Source of the DNA: Desulfobacteraceae bacterium
GTDB taxonomy: Bacteria; Desulfobacterota; Desulfobacteria; Desulfobacterales; Desulfobacteraceae
Length of the DNA: 56,209 nucleotides
Assembly (NCBI GenBank): GCA_022712835.1
Contig: JAFLJU010000656.1
Coordinates: 1 to 56,209 of the forward strand
Reading direction: 5' to 3'
The position numbers and the translations under genes are program-made. Positions 42,272 through 50,845 of the stretch are shown here, one piece after another. Position 1 is the first letter of the stretch. Each line of letters opens with the position of its first letter. A model generated the notes under the pieces. The model was not told the origin of the DNA and searched no databases. It worked only from the letters and a program-made list of their open reading frames with translations.

Positions 42272-42654
42272 ATTACTTGCTCCTTTTTTTATAACTTACT
42301 ACGTTAGATGAAACACTTACCAATTAAGTATTCCAATGATGATTATAGTTACTTCACATATACATTACTATTAGCATATCTGATTATATCTGATACCTTC
42401 TACTAATCGCTAGATCAGTGGGAGGTATCAAGTATTATCTGATACCTTCTACTAATCAAAGATCAGTGGGAGGTATCAAGTATTATCTGATACCTTCTAC
42501 TATAGTGATATATACCTGAAATAGTGACTGATTTAGATTACTACTATATATACTAGCATAATATTATTACACAGTTTCAATGGTAGATAGTATCTGATAT
42601 GTACTCTGCATTATCCCATACATGTATATATAGTAGTAATGATATTACTCAATC
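42272..42654 (-). promoter_or_regulatory. Hairpin leader and promoter for 41816-42271 (duplicate of 29567-29790)
   Basis: Tandem palindromic transcript units (42383-42500), core promoter at 42503-42519 (TTTCAGGTATATATCACTA). 42368-42595 duplicates the region upstream of propeller 28339-29475. The first ~95 bp next to the gene differ and carry no type A/B leader. 42596-42654 is the end of the neighbouring unit; nothing else seen. Confidence 0.7.
42368..42595. repeat. ~220-bp promoter/leader duplication, copy 2
   Basis: Partner of 29567-29790. Very few base differences, for example TCAATGG versus TCAATAG near the outer end. Confidence 0.88.
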
Positions 42655-43425
42655 CTAAGTGGTAATGTAGCATCGTTTATATAACTCTAATAATTCCAGG
42701 TTAGTTAGTATCATATTAGTCATATCTATCATCGATTTAGTATGATCAATATTATCATTGAGATTATTAGATACTCGGTTGATTAGGTTCACTAATGATG
42801 AATCAAACTCGATACCGAATGTATCTGGGTTTTCTATTACATCTAATACTGTTACTAGGTTGATGAATCTATCTATTGTTAGATTACGAATACTATCTAT
42901 GATCAATTGCTTTTCATCAGTATATGGATCGTGGTCTTCATGTATAGAATTTATCACATGTGTTAAGATTGATGTAAATGTGACTGTTTTATCACTAGTA
43001 CGTAACTCACTTATCCAATGCATGATGATGTGATCTTCTATCATGTGATTAGTGAGTATGTATAATTTCCTACATAAGTAATGCTCCAGTGGCGCAGTTG
43101 TACAATTTAGATTAAAGCATATGATTAAGCTATCAGCTAATGTATCTAGCACTGTGAGTTTACTACCACAGATAGGACATGTATCTATTAACTCTACTGC
43201 TTTAAATCTTAAGGTATTCACATTATCTACTATACGAGCATACATTTCATTATTATCACATGATGGTACCTCGAATATATCTGGTAGATACATGCTCAAG
43301 TCTGATATGAATGCTACATGTTGTGGTATTTTATTGTTCTCATATACACTTACCTTAGATACATTATTAGTGTCGATATCTTTACGATATTGTTCCTCTG
43401 TTTTAGTTACGATTATGTTATCCAT
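42655..43425 (-). CDS. Zinc-finger protein resembling the C-terminal part of NAD-dependent DNA ligase
   Basis: 256 aa. 'DTCPICGSKLTVLDTLADSL' then 'ICFNLNCTTAPLEHYLCRKL' matches the LigA zinc finger (CPxCGs...CxNxxCpAq..e.l.HF). It is followed by 'YILTNHMIEDHIIMHWISEL', at the place of the LigA helix-hairpin-helix domain. There is no adenylation domain (no KxDG), so by itself it cannot seal DNA. Split NAD-ligases would need the adenylation part from another gene. RBS weak (ACAGGTAAGC). Divergent from SbcC, which is also a DNA-end protein. The assignment rests on one motif. Confidence 0.6.
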   Translation of the reverse strand: MDNIIVTKTEEQYRKDIDTNNVSKVSVYENNKIPQHVAFISDLSMYLPDIFEVPSCDNNEMYARIVDNVNTLRFKAVELIDTCPICGSKLTVLDTLADSLIICFNLNCTTAPLEHYLCRKLYILTNHMIEDHIIMHWISELRTSDKTVTFTSILTHVINSIHEDHDPYTDEKQLIIDSIRNLTIDRFINLVTVLDVIENPDTFGIEFDSSLVNLINRVSNNLNDNIDHTKSMIDMTNMILTNLELLELYKRCYITT

Positions 43426-43560
43426 ATATGCTTACCTGTTATATTAGTGGAGTGGATTCAATGTTTTAGAATATATTAGCGATATTCTATGGATACAGTA
43501 ATACTATCAAATAACAACTGGTAATATATATTAATCACTAATGTACAAGAGGATACTAAT
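43426..43560 (+). promoter_or_regulatory. Upstream region of the SbcC-like gene
   Basis: Divergent spacer. On the plus strand ACTGGTAATATATATTAATC (43519-43538) is a possible variant of the core promoter, with RBS AAGAGGATACT at 43548-43558. Confidence 0.4.
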
Positions 43561-46053
43561 ATGAAGATACTAAAGATCGTATTGCATAACTTCATTAGAT
43601 TTCAAGTAGCTAACATTAAACACTTTGAAGCTGAATTTGATTCACCCATCACTATCATTACTGGTAGGAATGGGTATGCTAAATCTAGTGTACTCAATGA
43701 ACTATATCCTTATGATAATAATAAGAGCTTATTCACTAAGACTGGGTATAAAGAGCTTACATTAGAATATGAGAATGACATATATGAACTCAGATATAGC
43801 AGAGAGATGGGTCATCTATTTATACAGAATGGTACTAATCTAAATAAGAATGGTACTAATGGAGTACAGAGAGAACTCATATATAAGTATCTAAAACTAG
43901 ATACCACTAAACAGACTATACTCAAGTGCTCATTAGATATATGTAATATGAGACCTAGTCAGAGAAAATCAGTACTCTTAGATATGAACCCTATTGATAT
44001 TAGCTTATTCATAGATAGACATAAAATTGTAAGGAAGGCTACTACTTCAGCTAGTAATAACTTAGATAGATTATATCAACGTCAAGCTCAATTATCATCA
44101 CAACAGCTAGATACTGATAAGTTACTAAAGCTAAATGATACTAAGAAGAAGTATGAAGATCAGGAGAAACTATTACTCATATGGATAACTAAGGTAAATG
44201 GGTTACTGGAGGGCTTAGATACCGTCAGTGATGATAGTGAAATCATCGATATAGACGACTTACGTACTACCCTACGGGACAACTATAATGACATATTATC
44301 ATATACACATATCGATAGAGCTAGTAGTGAAACTAAGTTGACTACACTACCAGTACATATCCAATTGCTAGATAATGAGATACTAGAATGTACTAAATCT
44401 CTAGCTACTGTAGTCACTAATATAAACGATTACGAAGCTAAACTGAAAAGCATCTCTAAGTCTAATACCTCATCTGAAGAAGAATTAGCTGATCTAGTAG
44501 TACACGCTAACACATATGAATTTAAGACTGACTTTATACCTCTCAGTATAGATGATATCGATAACGCTAGAGAGACTAATAATAAGCTAAACTACTGGCT
44601 GACTAACTTATCATATGTAACCTATGATAAGATCTTAAGTAAACATGAATATCAACTACTAAAAGAATCATTACGTGAACATAGTAACCTATTAAGTAGT
44701 GCTAAAATTGAAGCTAGTACTAATAGTAAACGTAAGAGAGATGCTAATAAGTTGATAAATGAATACGATACTGCCAGCATATGTGATAAAGGATCATGTG
44801 AGTTATATATCAAGTATAACTCACATGTCACAGCTAAAAAGAATGAACTTGCTAAGTTAGTCAAGATAGGGATTAGTTTATCTAAGCGAATAGATAAGCT
44901 AGAATCCACTTGTATGAATCTTGCTAAAGAATTAGAAATTCAGACTCTAGTATGGAAACACCTAGATGAGATATATAACTCACTATCAGGTCCCATCTCC
45001 AGATATATAGATATGAGTGATCTTCCTAACATAGTGCAAAATTACCCTAACGGTATATCTACTATCATCAATAACTACATACGTGAGAGTGAATCATATA
45101 TATCTTATCAGAGCTTACTCAAGCGTATCGATATCTTAGAGAAAGATAAAGCTACTGTTAATAACAACATCAAGTTCTCATCTAAAGTACTTACATCTGA
45201 GTTAGATAAGTACAAGATCCAATTAGATGAGTTACGTAATGTACATATTACTAAGACTTTAGAGCGTGATAATCATGTAAATGATCTGAGATTACTAACT
45301 AAGTTTCACTCTAGTAAGTGTGAGCTTATCGAGTTATCAAATAACATAGTGATTATGGAAAAGGATACATCTGTAAGTGCTAGTATCGATTACTTAAATA
45401 GAGTGAATACTATACTAGATAAGATGCTAAATGACATAAGGAAAGAGCTTATAGATATCACTGATATCTGTAAAGAACAAGAGTCTATAGCTATCAGATT
45501 AGATAAGGAAGTGAATACTGTAATAGATGAATATAAGACACTACATACTAATAGTAAATTAGTTGAGGAGTCATTATCTGAACTACCTATCAATTACACT
45601 AAAGAGTTTGTTAATAGTATCATCACTACTACTAACTACTTCATAGGTGAGATGACATCGTATCATATGGTGATAGATCCAGTAGATACATTAAACTTTG
45701 TATTCCCTCTTAGTATAGAAGGTATCAAGATACGAGATATAAGTGAATGTTCTCAAGGTCAGATAGGTATCATTACATTAGCATTTAACTTAGCTATGAT
45801 CATCGAGTTAGATCTTAATAATTACCCAGTATATGTAGATGAGATAGATAGAAACTTAGATACTGTACATAAGAATCTATTAGCTGATCTTATCAATAAG
45901 CTAGTAACGAATAAGATAGTGAGTCAGTTATTTCTAATAGCTCATGATCAAGTACTCATAGATGGCTTTAGTGGTGATACTATATTACTCACTAAAGATA
46001 GTATCGAAGTACCTGCTGGGTATAATGATAATGTGAAGATCACGTATGGGTGA
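43561..46053 (+). CDS. SbcC/Rad50-like ATPase (gp46-type)
   Basis: 830 aa. N-terminal P-loop 'TIITGRNGYAKSSVLNELYP' (Lys41; Ala replaces the usual Gly before it). Long coiled-coil arms occupy roughly residues 160-680. At the centre 'SICDKGSCELYI' has a Cys-x4-Cys that could act as the zinc hook (normally CxxC). C-terminal signature 'SECSQGQIGIITLAFNLAMI' and Walker B 'YPVYVDEIDRNLDT', then the H-loop 'LFLIAHDQ'. With a SbcD/gp47 nuclease partner (not in this window) it would process DNA ends for recombination. RBS AGAGGATAC. Confidence 0.85.
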   Translation: MKILKIVLHNFIRFQVANIKHFEAEFDSPITIITGRNGYAKSSVLNELYPYDNNKSLFTKTGYKELTLEYENDIYELRYSREMGHLFIQNGTNLNKNGTNGVQRELIYKYLKLDTTKQTILKCSLDICNMRPSQRKSVLLDMNPIDISLFIDRHKIVRKATTSASNNLDRLYQRQAQLSSQQLDTDKLLKLNDTKKKYEDQEKLLLIWITKVNGLLEGLDTVSDDSEIIDIDDLRTTLRDNYNDILSYTHIDRASSETKLTTLPVHIQLLDNEILECTKSLATVVTNINDYEAKLKSISKSNTSSEEELADLVVHANTYEFKTDFIPLSIDDIDNARETNNKLNYWLTNLSYVTYDKILSKHEYQLLKESLREHSNLLSSAKIEASTNSKRKRDANKLINEYDTASICDKGSCELYIKYNSHVTAKKNELAKLVKIGISLSKRIDKLESTCMNLAKELEIQTLVWKHLDEIYNSLSGPISRYIDMSDLPNIVQNYPNGISTIINNYIRESESYISYQSLLKRIDILEKDKATVNNNIKFSSKVLTSELDKYKIQLDELRNVHITKTLERDNHVNDLRLLTKFHSSKCELIELSNNIVIMEKDTSVSASIDYLNRVNTILDKMLNDIRKELIDITDICKEQESIAIRLDKEVNTVIDEYKTLHTNSKLVEESLSELPINYTKEFVNSIITTTNYFIGEMTSYHMVIDPVDTLNFVFPLSIEGIKIRDISECSQGQIGIITLAFNLAMIIELDLNNYPVYVDEIDRNLDTVHKNLLADLINKLVTNKIVSQLFLIAHDQVLIDGFSGDTILLTKDSIEVPAGYNDNVKITYG

Positions 46054-46066
46054 ATATATGAGTAGA

Positions 46067-46143
46067 TGCTAAAGTGTAAAAAATAAAGATATCATCCTCA
46101 CCTACACATGTGATATGTGTAGGTGAGGATAATTTGTAGTTAG
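46067..46143. repeat. 77-bp duplication, copy 2
   Basis: Identical to 41171-41247; joins the SbcC 3' end to the stop of the small membrane protein gene. Confidence 0.92.
46094..46130. terminator. Terminator hairpin between convergent genes
   Basis: ATCCTCACCTACACAT / ATGTGTAGGTGAGGAT, the copy of 41196-41232. Confidence 0.8.
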
Positions 46144-46271
46144 ATGATGTTATTCGCTACAACTGTAGCGATAACTGAGATGATCGTGAATATTATTACT
46201 GGACATATAACATACGTCCAACCAGCAATAATGATGATATCTTCATTCGTTACTTTAATTTTATCTCTCAT
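46140..46271 (-). CDS. Small single-span membrane protein
   Basis: 43 aa: MRDKIKVTNEDIIIIAGWTY followed by VICPVIIFTIISVIATVVAN and NII. The short basic/polar N-terminus and one ~25-residue hydrophobic stretch indicate a single transmembrane helix. It has a type B leader and RBS TTAGGAGGGTAAGTT, the same signals as the propeller genes, so it is very likely translated. Function unknown. Confidence 0.7.
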   Translation of the reverse strand: MRDKIKVTNEDIIIIAGWTYVICPVIIFTIISVIATVVANNII

Positions 46272-46553
46272 AACTTACCCTCCTAAGGTATCATGTCATA
46301 TATATCTGACTTTTTTGTGTACGTATAGATTATTCTATATGCTATATAATCACTAGATCAGGTAGCATATCAAGTAGTATCTGATATGCTTATCTAATCA
46401 CTAGATCAGGTAGCATATCAAGTATTATCTGATATGATACCTACTATACTGATATATACTTGAGATGTCGCGAGATCACACTCTTCTAAAATAGTAATCT
46501 ACTCTCTACAGTAGCAGATACATATCGCTCATGCTCAGAGTGCATGAGATGAA
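46272..46553 (-). promoter_or_regulatory. Type B leader, two hairpins and promoter for 46140-46271
   Basis: Type B leader (46276-46345), palindromic units GATAGCATATCAGATA-type at 46352-46392 and 46398-46440, core promoter at 46444-46462 (TCAAGTATATATCAGTATAG), upstream block ACTCTGAGCATGAGCGATA at 46525-46545. Confidence 0.65.
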
Positions 46554-46589
46554 GATCAATCACCTACCCATACGAGTAGGTGATTGATC
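46554..46589 (-). terminator. Terminator-like hairpin after 46647-47027
   Basis: GATCAATCACCTAC / GTAGGTGATTGATC. Between it and the stop codon lies one palindromic transcript-type unit (46594-46645) in the opposite orientation to the usual one. Confidence 0.65.
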
Positions 46590-46646
46590 TGATACAATTA
46601 GTAGAAGGTATCGGATAATACTTGATACCTCCCACTGATCTAGTGA

Positions 46647-47027
46647 TTAGAACTTGATTACACACAGGGTTGATTCGACGTATCGGTACGGAATACTACA
46701 GTACCGTACGGCTAGTTCCCACCTAGCTGATCCGATGATCCAGATCACATCCGTATTACATGCATGAATGTTTCTTCGGATCACTTTATTTGTGCTTAAA
46801 TCTATTCGTACAAATGTGAATTCATTGTCATCTGTATCAGCACCTGTATCATATCCAGACAGCCAGATAATGTTGTTCTTAGTATCCACCATTATACCCT
46901 CTTCAATGGGGTATGCTAATATCATATTACGTATAATGTACTCATCACCACTACTGGAACTGATAATGATGATTTCCTTGGTCTCATAATCAGCTACTAT
47001 GCTGAACTGGTCAATTTCTAATTTCAC
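46647..47027 (-). CDS. Degenerate two-blade relative of the propeller family
   Basis: 126 aa starting at GTG (47027; ACAGGAGTATATA upstream). 'MVDTKNNIIWLSGYDTGADT' followed by 'FVRIDLSTNKVIRRNIHA' aligns with the propeller repeat (ATDSNNNIICVGYTTSEG ... VVKFDSDLNVLARKTYG), and the N-terminal 'SIVADYETKEIIIISSSSGD' with a second repeat. Too short for a closed propeller. Related function possible, but divergence is large. Confidence 0.6.
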   Translation of the reverse strand: MKLEIDQFSIVADYETKEIIIISSSSGDEYIIRNMILAYPIEEGIMVDTKNNIIWLSGYDTGADTDDNEFTFVRIDLSTNKVIRRNIHACNTDVIWIIGSARWELAVRYCSIPYRYVESTLCVIKF

Positions 47028-47225
47028 TATATACTCCTGTATTATATCAAATTCAGATGAGATATCTGACGATTCATATGTGTATAGGATATTATAAAAT
47101 CTCTAGATCATGTAGTGTATTAGATATTGTCCGATGTCGTGAGATCACGCTCTTCTAAAATAGTAATCTACTCTCTACAGTAGCAGATGCATATCGCTCA
47201 TGCTCAAAGTGCATGAAATAAAGAC
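47028..47225 (-). promoter_or_regulatory. Upstream region of 46647-47027
   Basis: Contains the upstream block ACTTTGAGCATGAGCGATA (47195-47215). The segment 47131-47226 is a near copy of 46465-46555. The TATATAT core is replaced by a degraded GATATTGTCCGATGTC, so promoter activity is uncertain. Confidence 0.45.
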
Positions 47226-47264
47226 TACCCTCGACTACACATGTGGTATGTGTAGGCGAGGGTA
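47226..47264 (-). terminator. Terminator hairpin after the ClpP-like pair
   Basis: TACCCTCG(A)CTACACAT / ATGTGTAG(G)CGAGGGTA with one mismatch; family of 638, 27406, 41196. Confidence 0.75.
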
Positions 47265-47284
47265 TCGACGGGATATTATCTACT

Positions 47285-48028
47285 TCATTCACTTAACCTA
47301 TTCATCATCTCTTTACTAGATAAGTGTATATACTTATTCACATCATTACTCAGATTATCTACTTCTTCTTGAGTGATGAGTCCTTTACCTATCCAGTATT
47401 CATAAGTACTATCTACGATATTATCATACATGAATTTATAACAAGCTGGGACATTAGCTTTTTGATCATACTCTATTGATAATGTACCAAATTCACCTAC
47501 AATGACATCATCACATCTCATAGCTAACATCAGATCAATGAAACCTATTTTAGTATCAATACGATATGTAGTCTTACAAGGTAATGTAGCTATTGCATTG
47601 AAATATGCTAATCCATCAAATATGACAGTACCATTTAATCTGTGAAATGGTATGCATGAAATTACACTCAATGTATCATCTTTAGTGAGTTGTGTTAATT
47701 GCTGATACATATTAGGCTTAGATTCTCCATCAAATGCAAACTCATATACACTAGATATATCAACTATAGTGATATAGTCATTATTACCTACTTCTCTTAC
47801 TATCTCTACAGGTTCAGCTTTAGATTCATCGCATGTTTCTATACATTGCTCAAGGTACGTAGATTTAGTAGTATCTTGTACTTTCATCATAGTGGAGAAA
47901 CTGACATTACTATCCATACCTAGTAGATCATTAGCTAGATCTTCTAATGATACTATTCCTGATACTTCCTCATTTAGTTCATCGAATGTATCAATGAAGT
48001 CGTTTATTTGTTCTACTGATGCATCCAT
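47285..48028 (-). CDS. Catalytically dead ClpP-like protein
   Basis: 247 aa. N-terminal ~70 aa acidic extension, then a ClpP-like fold: 'DYITIVDISSVYEFAF', 'TLSVISCIPFHRLNGTVIFD' (place of the substrate loop), 'GLAYFNAIATLPCKTTYRID' and 'GFIDLMLAMRCDDVIVGEFG' in the place where ClpP has its Ser-containing GxAASxG helix, then 'TLSIEYDQ' in place of MIHQP. Neither the Ser nor the His is present. The C-terminus 'NKYIHLSSKEMMNRLSE' resembles the ClpP 'D.y.sa.EA..yGl' helix. Its ATG overlaps the stop of the active ClpP-like gene (TAATG), arguing for co-assembly in one ring, as with ClpP/ClpR. Confidence 0.6.
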   Translation of the reverse strand: MDASVEQINDFIDTFDELNEEVSGIVSLEDLANDLLGMDSNVSFSTMMKVQDTTKSTYLEQCIETCDESKAEPVEIVREVGNNDYITIVDISSVYEFAFDGESKPNMYQQLTQLTKDDTLSVISCIPFHRLNGTVIFDGLAYFNAIATLPCKTTYRIDTKIGFIDLMLAMRCDDVIVGEFGTLSIEYDQKANVPACYKFMYDNIVDSTYEYWIGKGLITQEEVDNLSNDVNKYIHLSSKEMMNRLSE

Positions 48029-48651
48029 TATAGTACTCCCCCTTTCTCATACCAGAGATTATTATTCTTGAGCCTAGTGATCATAACGTCACTAGGAATA
48101 AAGTACTCATCATCTCTGGTAAATATACCTTCATACTCTTCTTCTAACAATATACCTTTAGCTACTATATCCTTAAGATGTACTTTGACAGTATCTAATA
48201 GTATATCATTAGAGGTTTTACTGTAGATAGATTTACCATAATTGAAGCTAGTTGGACCATGAAACATAGTGATAGCTTGTGGAGCTATGTATATCTGATC
48301 TCCAGATGATAATAGTAATGATCCACATGATGCAGCAAATCCTGTATTACACATGATCACTAGAGCTTTTGTACGTTTAATAGCTGATAGTAGAGCATAT
48401 ATGTAATTGAGTTCACCACCTGGACTATTGATACTGAAATGTAGAGTATGTTCTTCAGATAATGAATTTATCATACCTATCAACTTGAGTGATGTACTGA
48501 TATCGCTAAATCCACAATTGAAATATACATAGACTGATTTAGTATTAGGTACGATCCTGTAACAGTAACCATGATCTGATACAAAATTGACGTCACTGCT
48601 AGATGGATCATCCTGCATACGTTTTATATTTAGATTTGATAATATACCCAT
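48028..48651 (-). CDS. ClpP-like serine protease
   Basis: 207 aa. 'FSINSPGGELNYIYALLSAI' (residues 72-91) matches the ClpP INSPGG segment; 'TGFAASCGSLLLSSGDQIYI' holds the catalytic Ser (108) in GxAASxG; 'ITMFHGP' gives the His (131) of the MIHQP motif; the acid is probably in 'RDDEYFIP'. Size is that of bacterial ClpP. It lies between the prohead protease and the inactive paralogue, so it may act in head maturation or in host protein turnover with a host ClpX/ClpA. RBS AGAGGTAAATGATACC. Confidence 0.85.
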   Translation of the reverse strand: MGILSNLNIKRMQDDPSSSDVNFVSDHGYCYRIVPNTKSVYVYFNCGFSDISTSLKLIGMINSLSEEHTLHFSINSPGGELNYIYALLSAIKRTKALVIMCNTGFAASCGSLLLSSGDQIYIAPQAITMFHGPTSFNYGKSIYSKTSNDILLDTVKVHLKDIVAKGILLEEEYEGIFTRDDEYFIPSDVMITRLKNNNLWYEKGGVL

Positions 48652-48655
48652 GGTA

Positions 48656-49492
48656 TCATTTACCTCTGTTGAATAGTGTATGGAATATACCTTTACTAGT
48701 TCCTTGATCCACTAGTACTTGGTTATTCTTATCTATATAGTACTCTATAGTTTTACCTATCACTATCTTAGTACTCTTTAGTATATCATTTAGTTCAGTA
48801 TCAGTGAATGTTTCTAATGCTACTTCTCTTATGATACCATAATCATCTGGTATGATGATCTGATCCACTACATCTTCTGAGTAGTATGATAAGTTTTCAG
48901 TAGATGACATATATCGTTTAGATGCTTCTTTGAATCCACCAGATGGTACATTAGAGTCAAATGTAACTAATGAGACTAATTCTTTATTCATGACGCCAGT
49001 ACGTTTATCTAATTTACCTTTAGACAAACCTCTAAGTGAATAGGCTATATTTCTAGAAGGATCTAGCATAGCTTCATCATGATATTTACCATATGGACCT
49101 GATCCTTTGGTATCTATGAGTACTAGATCTATACCGAGATCATCTACTCGCTTTACTTTTACTGATCTGATATGGTGAGATTCTTTAGATGCTTCTAATG
49201 ACATAAGACGTTGCATACCCATGCGAGTATTGAGATCTACAAATGGATGTCCATGCTCACCATATAGAGTACCTTCAGTCAATCTGATATGGAATGTGGA
49301 ATCAGGTCCTTTGATATTATCGATTACTGACTTAGTATCATAGCTAGTCTTATTACGAGTAGTTGTACCTAGTACTGCTACAGGTACATCAGTAAAGTAC
49401 CCATCTTTATCTCTTACTCCCTTGCCTAGTTCTCGATTATCATCGACGATGCAAGTACTGACTGTGAAATATATATCAGTATCTGGTTTCAT
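48656..49492 (-). CDS. Prohead protease, gp21-like
   Basis: 278 aa. 'TEGTLYGEHGHPFVDLNTR' (residues ~72-90) corresponds to the 'GElnHP' motif of T4 gp21-type proteases with catalytic His82. 'SHHIRSVKVKRVDDLGIDLV' followed by 'LIDTKGSGPYGKY' gives the beta-strand core, and 'NIAYSLRGLSKGK' carries the catalytic Ser152 (SxRG). It should cleave the scaffold and capsid propeptide during head maturation. It is the first of three protease-fold genes in one transcript (48656, 48028, 47285) with 4-bp and overlapping junctions. RBS AAAAAGGATCTCAC. Confidence 0.82.
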   Translation of the reverse strand: MKPDTDIYFTVSTCIVDDNRELGKGVRDKDGYFTDVPVAVLGTTTRNKTSYDTKSVIDNIKGPDSTFHIRLTEGTLYGEHGHPFVDLNTRMGMQRLMSLEASKESHHIRSVKVKRVDDLGIDLVLIDTKGSGPYGKYHDEAMLDPSRNIAYSLRGLSKGKLDKRTGVMNKELVSLVTFDSNVPSGGFKEASKRYMSSTENLSYYSEDVVDQIIIPDDYGIIREVALETFTDTELNDILKSTKIVIGKTIEYYIDKNNQVLVDQGTSKGIFHTLFNRGK

Positions 49493-49596
49493 GTGAGATC
49501 CTTTTTTTAGTTGACATTGATAGTATAGACCTTATATGTGGAACGATTGCACATATGCCTATATTATATAAACCACATTACTATGGAGAACCTACT

Positions 49597-50289
49597 ATGA
49601 CTAAATCATCCATCGACAAATACTTTAAGCAAGTGAAGAATACTAAGGTGTTTATAGGTGATAAATTAGAGATATACATACCAGCATTTTATGCAGAACG
49701 TGACTTATTATATATCTCTAATCAGGTAAGTACATTAGGTATATTAAAGATGGTAATCAACTCTAGGATAGAGTCTACATTAATATTACCAGCTAAGATA
49801 AGTATACAACCATCTACTATAGAGAATAGAGTAGAAGATGATTATCCATATACAGTACTGACTCTAAATACAGGAGATATCTTCATATCTGAGACTGATG
49901 TCGTAAAGGACTCTAATATGGTGTATGTGATATTTACTACATTCTTAGCTCTAGGTAAGATACCTCCATTTATAACTTACGATAGCATCATCAGTCTATT
50001 CAATCATGATGAAGAATGTTTTGGTGTATCATTAGGTATCAATCATTCGATATTTGGGTTAATCTATTCACATATGTTTAGAGATGCTAATGATCCATTC
50101 AAATTCTATAGACATACTACTATGAAGAAAGATCCCATCATTGTACCTCTCAATCAGATAAGTCATTCACCTAAATCTACTACATCTAAGATAGTAGGTA
50201 GCTATATGAATGAGGGAATGATATCTGCTCTAGTAGATGATAATGATGGTGAGATACCTAATACTATAGAGAATATGATGAGAGCTTAA
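49597..50289 (+). CDS. Hypothetical protein upstream of the terminase
   Basis: 230 aa from the ATG at 49597 (MTKSSIDKYFKQVKNTKVFI), chosen because GGAGAACCTACT precedes it. The body 'FIGDKLEIYIPAFYAERDLL' with 'ILKMVINSRIESTLILPAKI' is alpha/beta. 'RHTTMKKDPIIVPLNQISHS' and 'TTSKIVGSYMNEGMISALVD' occur near the end. No recognised family; probably head or packaging related by neighbourhood. Its stop overlaps the stop region of the convergent 50286-50558 by four bases. Confidence 0.6.
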   Translation: MTKSSIDKYFKQVKNTKVFIGDKLEIYIPAFYAERDLLYISNQVSTLGILKMVINSRIESTLILPAKISIQPSTIENRVEDDYPYTVLTLNTGDIFISETDVVKDSNMVYVIFTTFLALGKIPPFITYDSIISLFNHDEECFGVSLGINHSIFGLIYSHMFRDANDPFKFYRHTTMKKDPIIVPLNQISHSPKSTTSKIVGSYMNEGMISALVDDNDGEIPNTIENMMRA

Positions 50290-50558
50290 TTCACATGAGT
50301 GATGCATCCTAAAATCTGTTCACATATGTCATCAGCTAATTCAATCGTACCATCTAATACGAAAGGATCATCATCGTTAAAATTGACATAGTATTCGATA
50401 CTCTCCCTTAGTACAATTGCTCGTTCTTTGAGTTGGATTAATGCATTACTGTTATTCAGTCCTTGTCTTGACCTGAGATTCTTCGGCATTCTATTAATAT
50501 TACTGACTAGGTTGATGACTCTAGTTAGTCTCTTTATCATACTCATTGCATCCATCAT
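50286..50558 (-). CDS. Small helical protein
   Basis: 90 aa, basic N-terminal helix (MMDAMSMIKRLTRVINLVSN), acidic C-terminus. Strong RBS CTAAGGAGGAAATCCAA. An upstream mini-ORF (50521-50622) overlaps its start. Function unknown. Confidence 0.6.
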   Translation of the reverse strand: MMDAMSMIKRLTRVINLVSNINRMPKNLRSRQGLNNSNALIQLKERAIVLRESIEYYVNFNDDDPFVLDGTIELADDICEQILGCITHVN

Positions 50559-50622
50559 TTGGATTTCCTCCTAAGGTGATTATATTAGTTACTACTATAA
50601 TATGAATCGAAATAGTAATCAT
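50521..50622 (-). CDS. Possible upstream leader peptide
   Basis: 33 aa (MITISIHIIVVTNIITLGGN, then PNDGCNEYDKETN) with its own strong RBS CTTAGGAGGATAA. It reads through the RBS and start of 50286-50558 in another frame and ends 38 bases inside that gene. Ribosomes on it would open or block the downstream RBS, so it may be a translational control peptide. Hypothetical. Confidence 0.4.
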   Translation of the reverse strand: MITISIHIIVVTNIITLGGNPNDGCNEYDKETN

Positions 50623-50845
50623 TTATCCTCCTAAGGCTATCAGGTTCATCGGTATCATACGTACCCTCAACCACGTATGATACTGGCGTTATTCATTCTT
50701 TCTCCTTATGACTTCCCATCTCACGTATGTGGGATGGGAAGTCGTGGTGAATATTGTACTCTGAGCATGAGTAAAAGATATCTGCTCATCATAATAGTGT
50801 AGTCCTATACTAATACAACGTAGTCGTAACCCTAAGGTAAATTAC
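50623..50845 (+). promoter_or_regulatory. Divergent control region upstream of the terminase
   Basis: Has hairpins GTATCATACG / CACGTATGATAC (50659-50690) and GACTTCCCATC / GATGGGAAGTC (50708-50743). Then comes, on the plus strand, the conserved upstream block ACTCTGAGCATGAGTAAAAG ... CATAATAGTGTAG (50758-50803). This is the only plus-strand copy of the block and it points at the terminase gene, showing that the block is oriented with transcription. RBS CTAAGG before the ATG at 50846. Confidence 0.6.
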
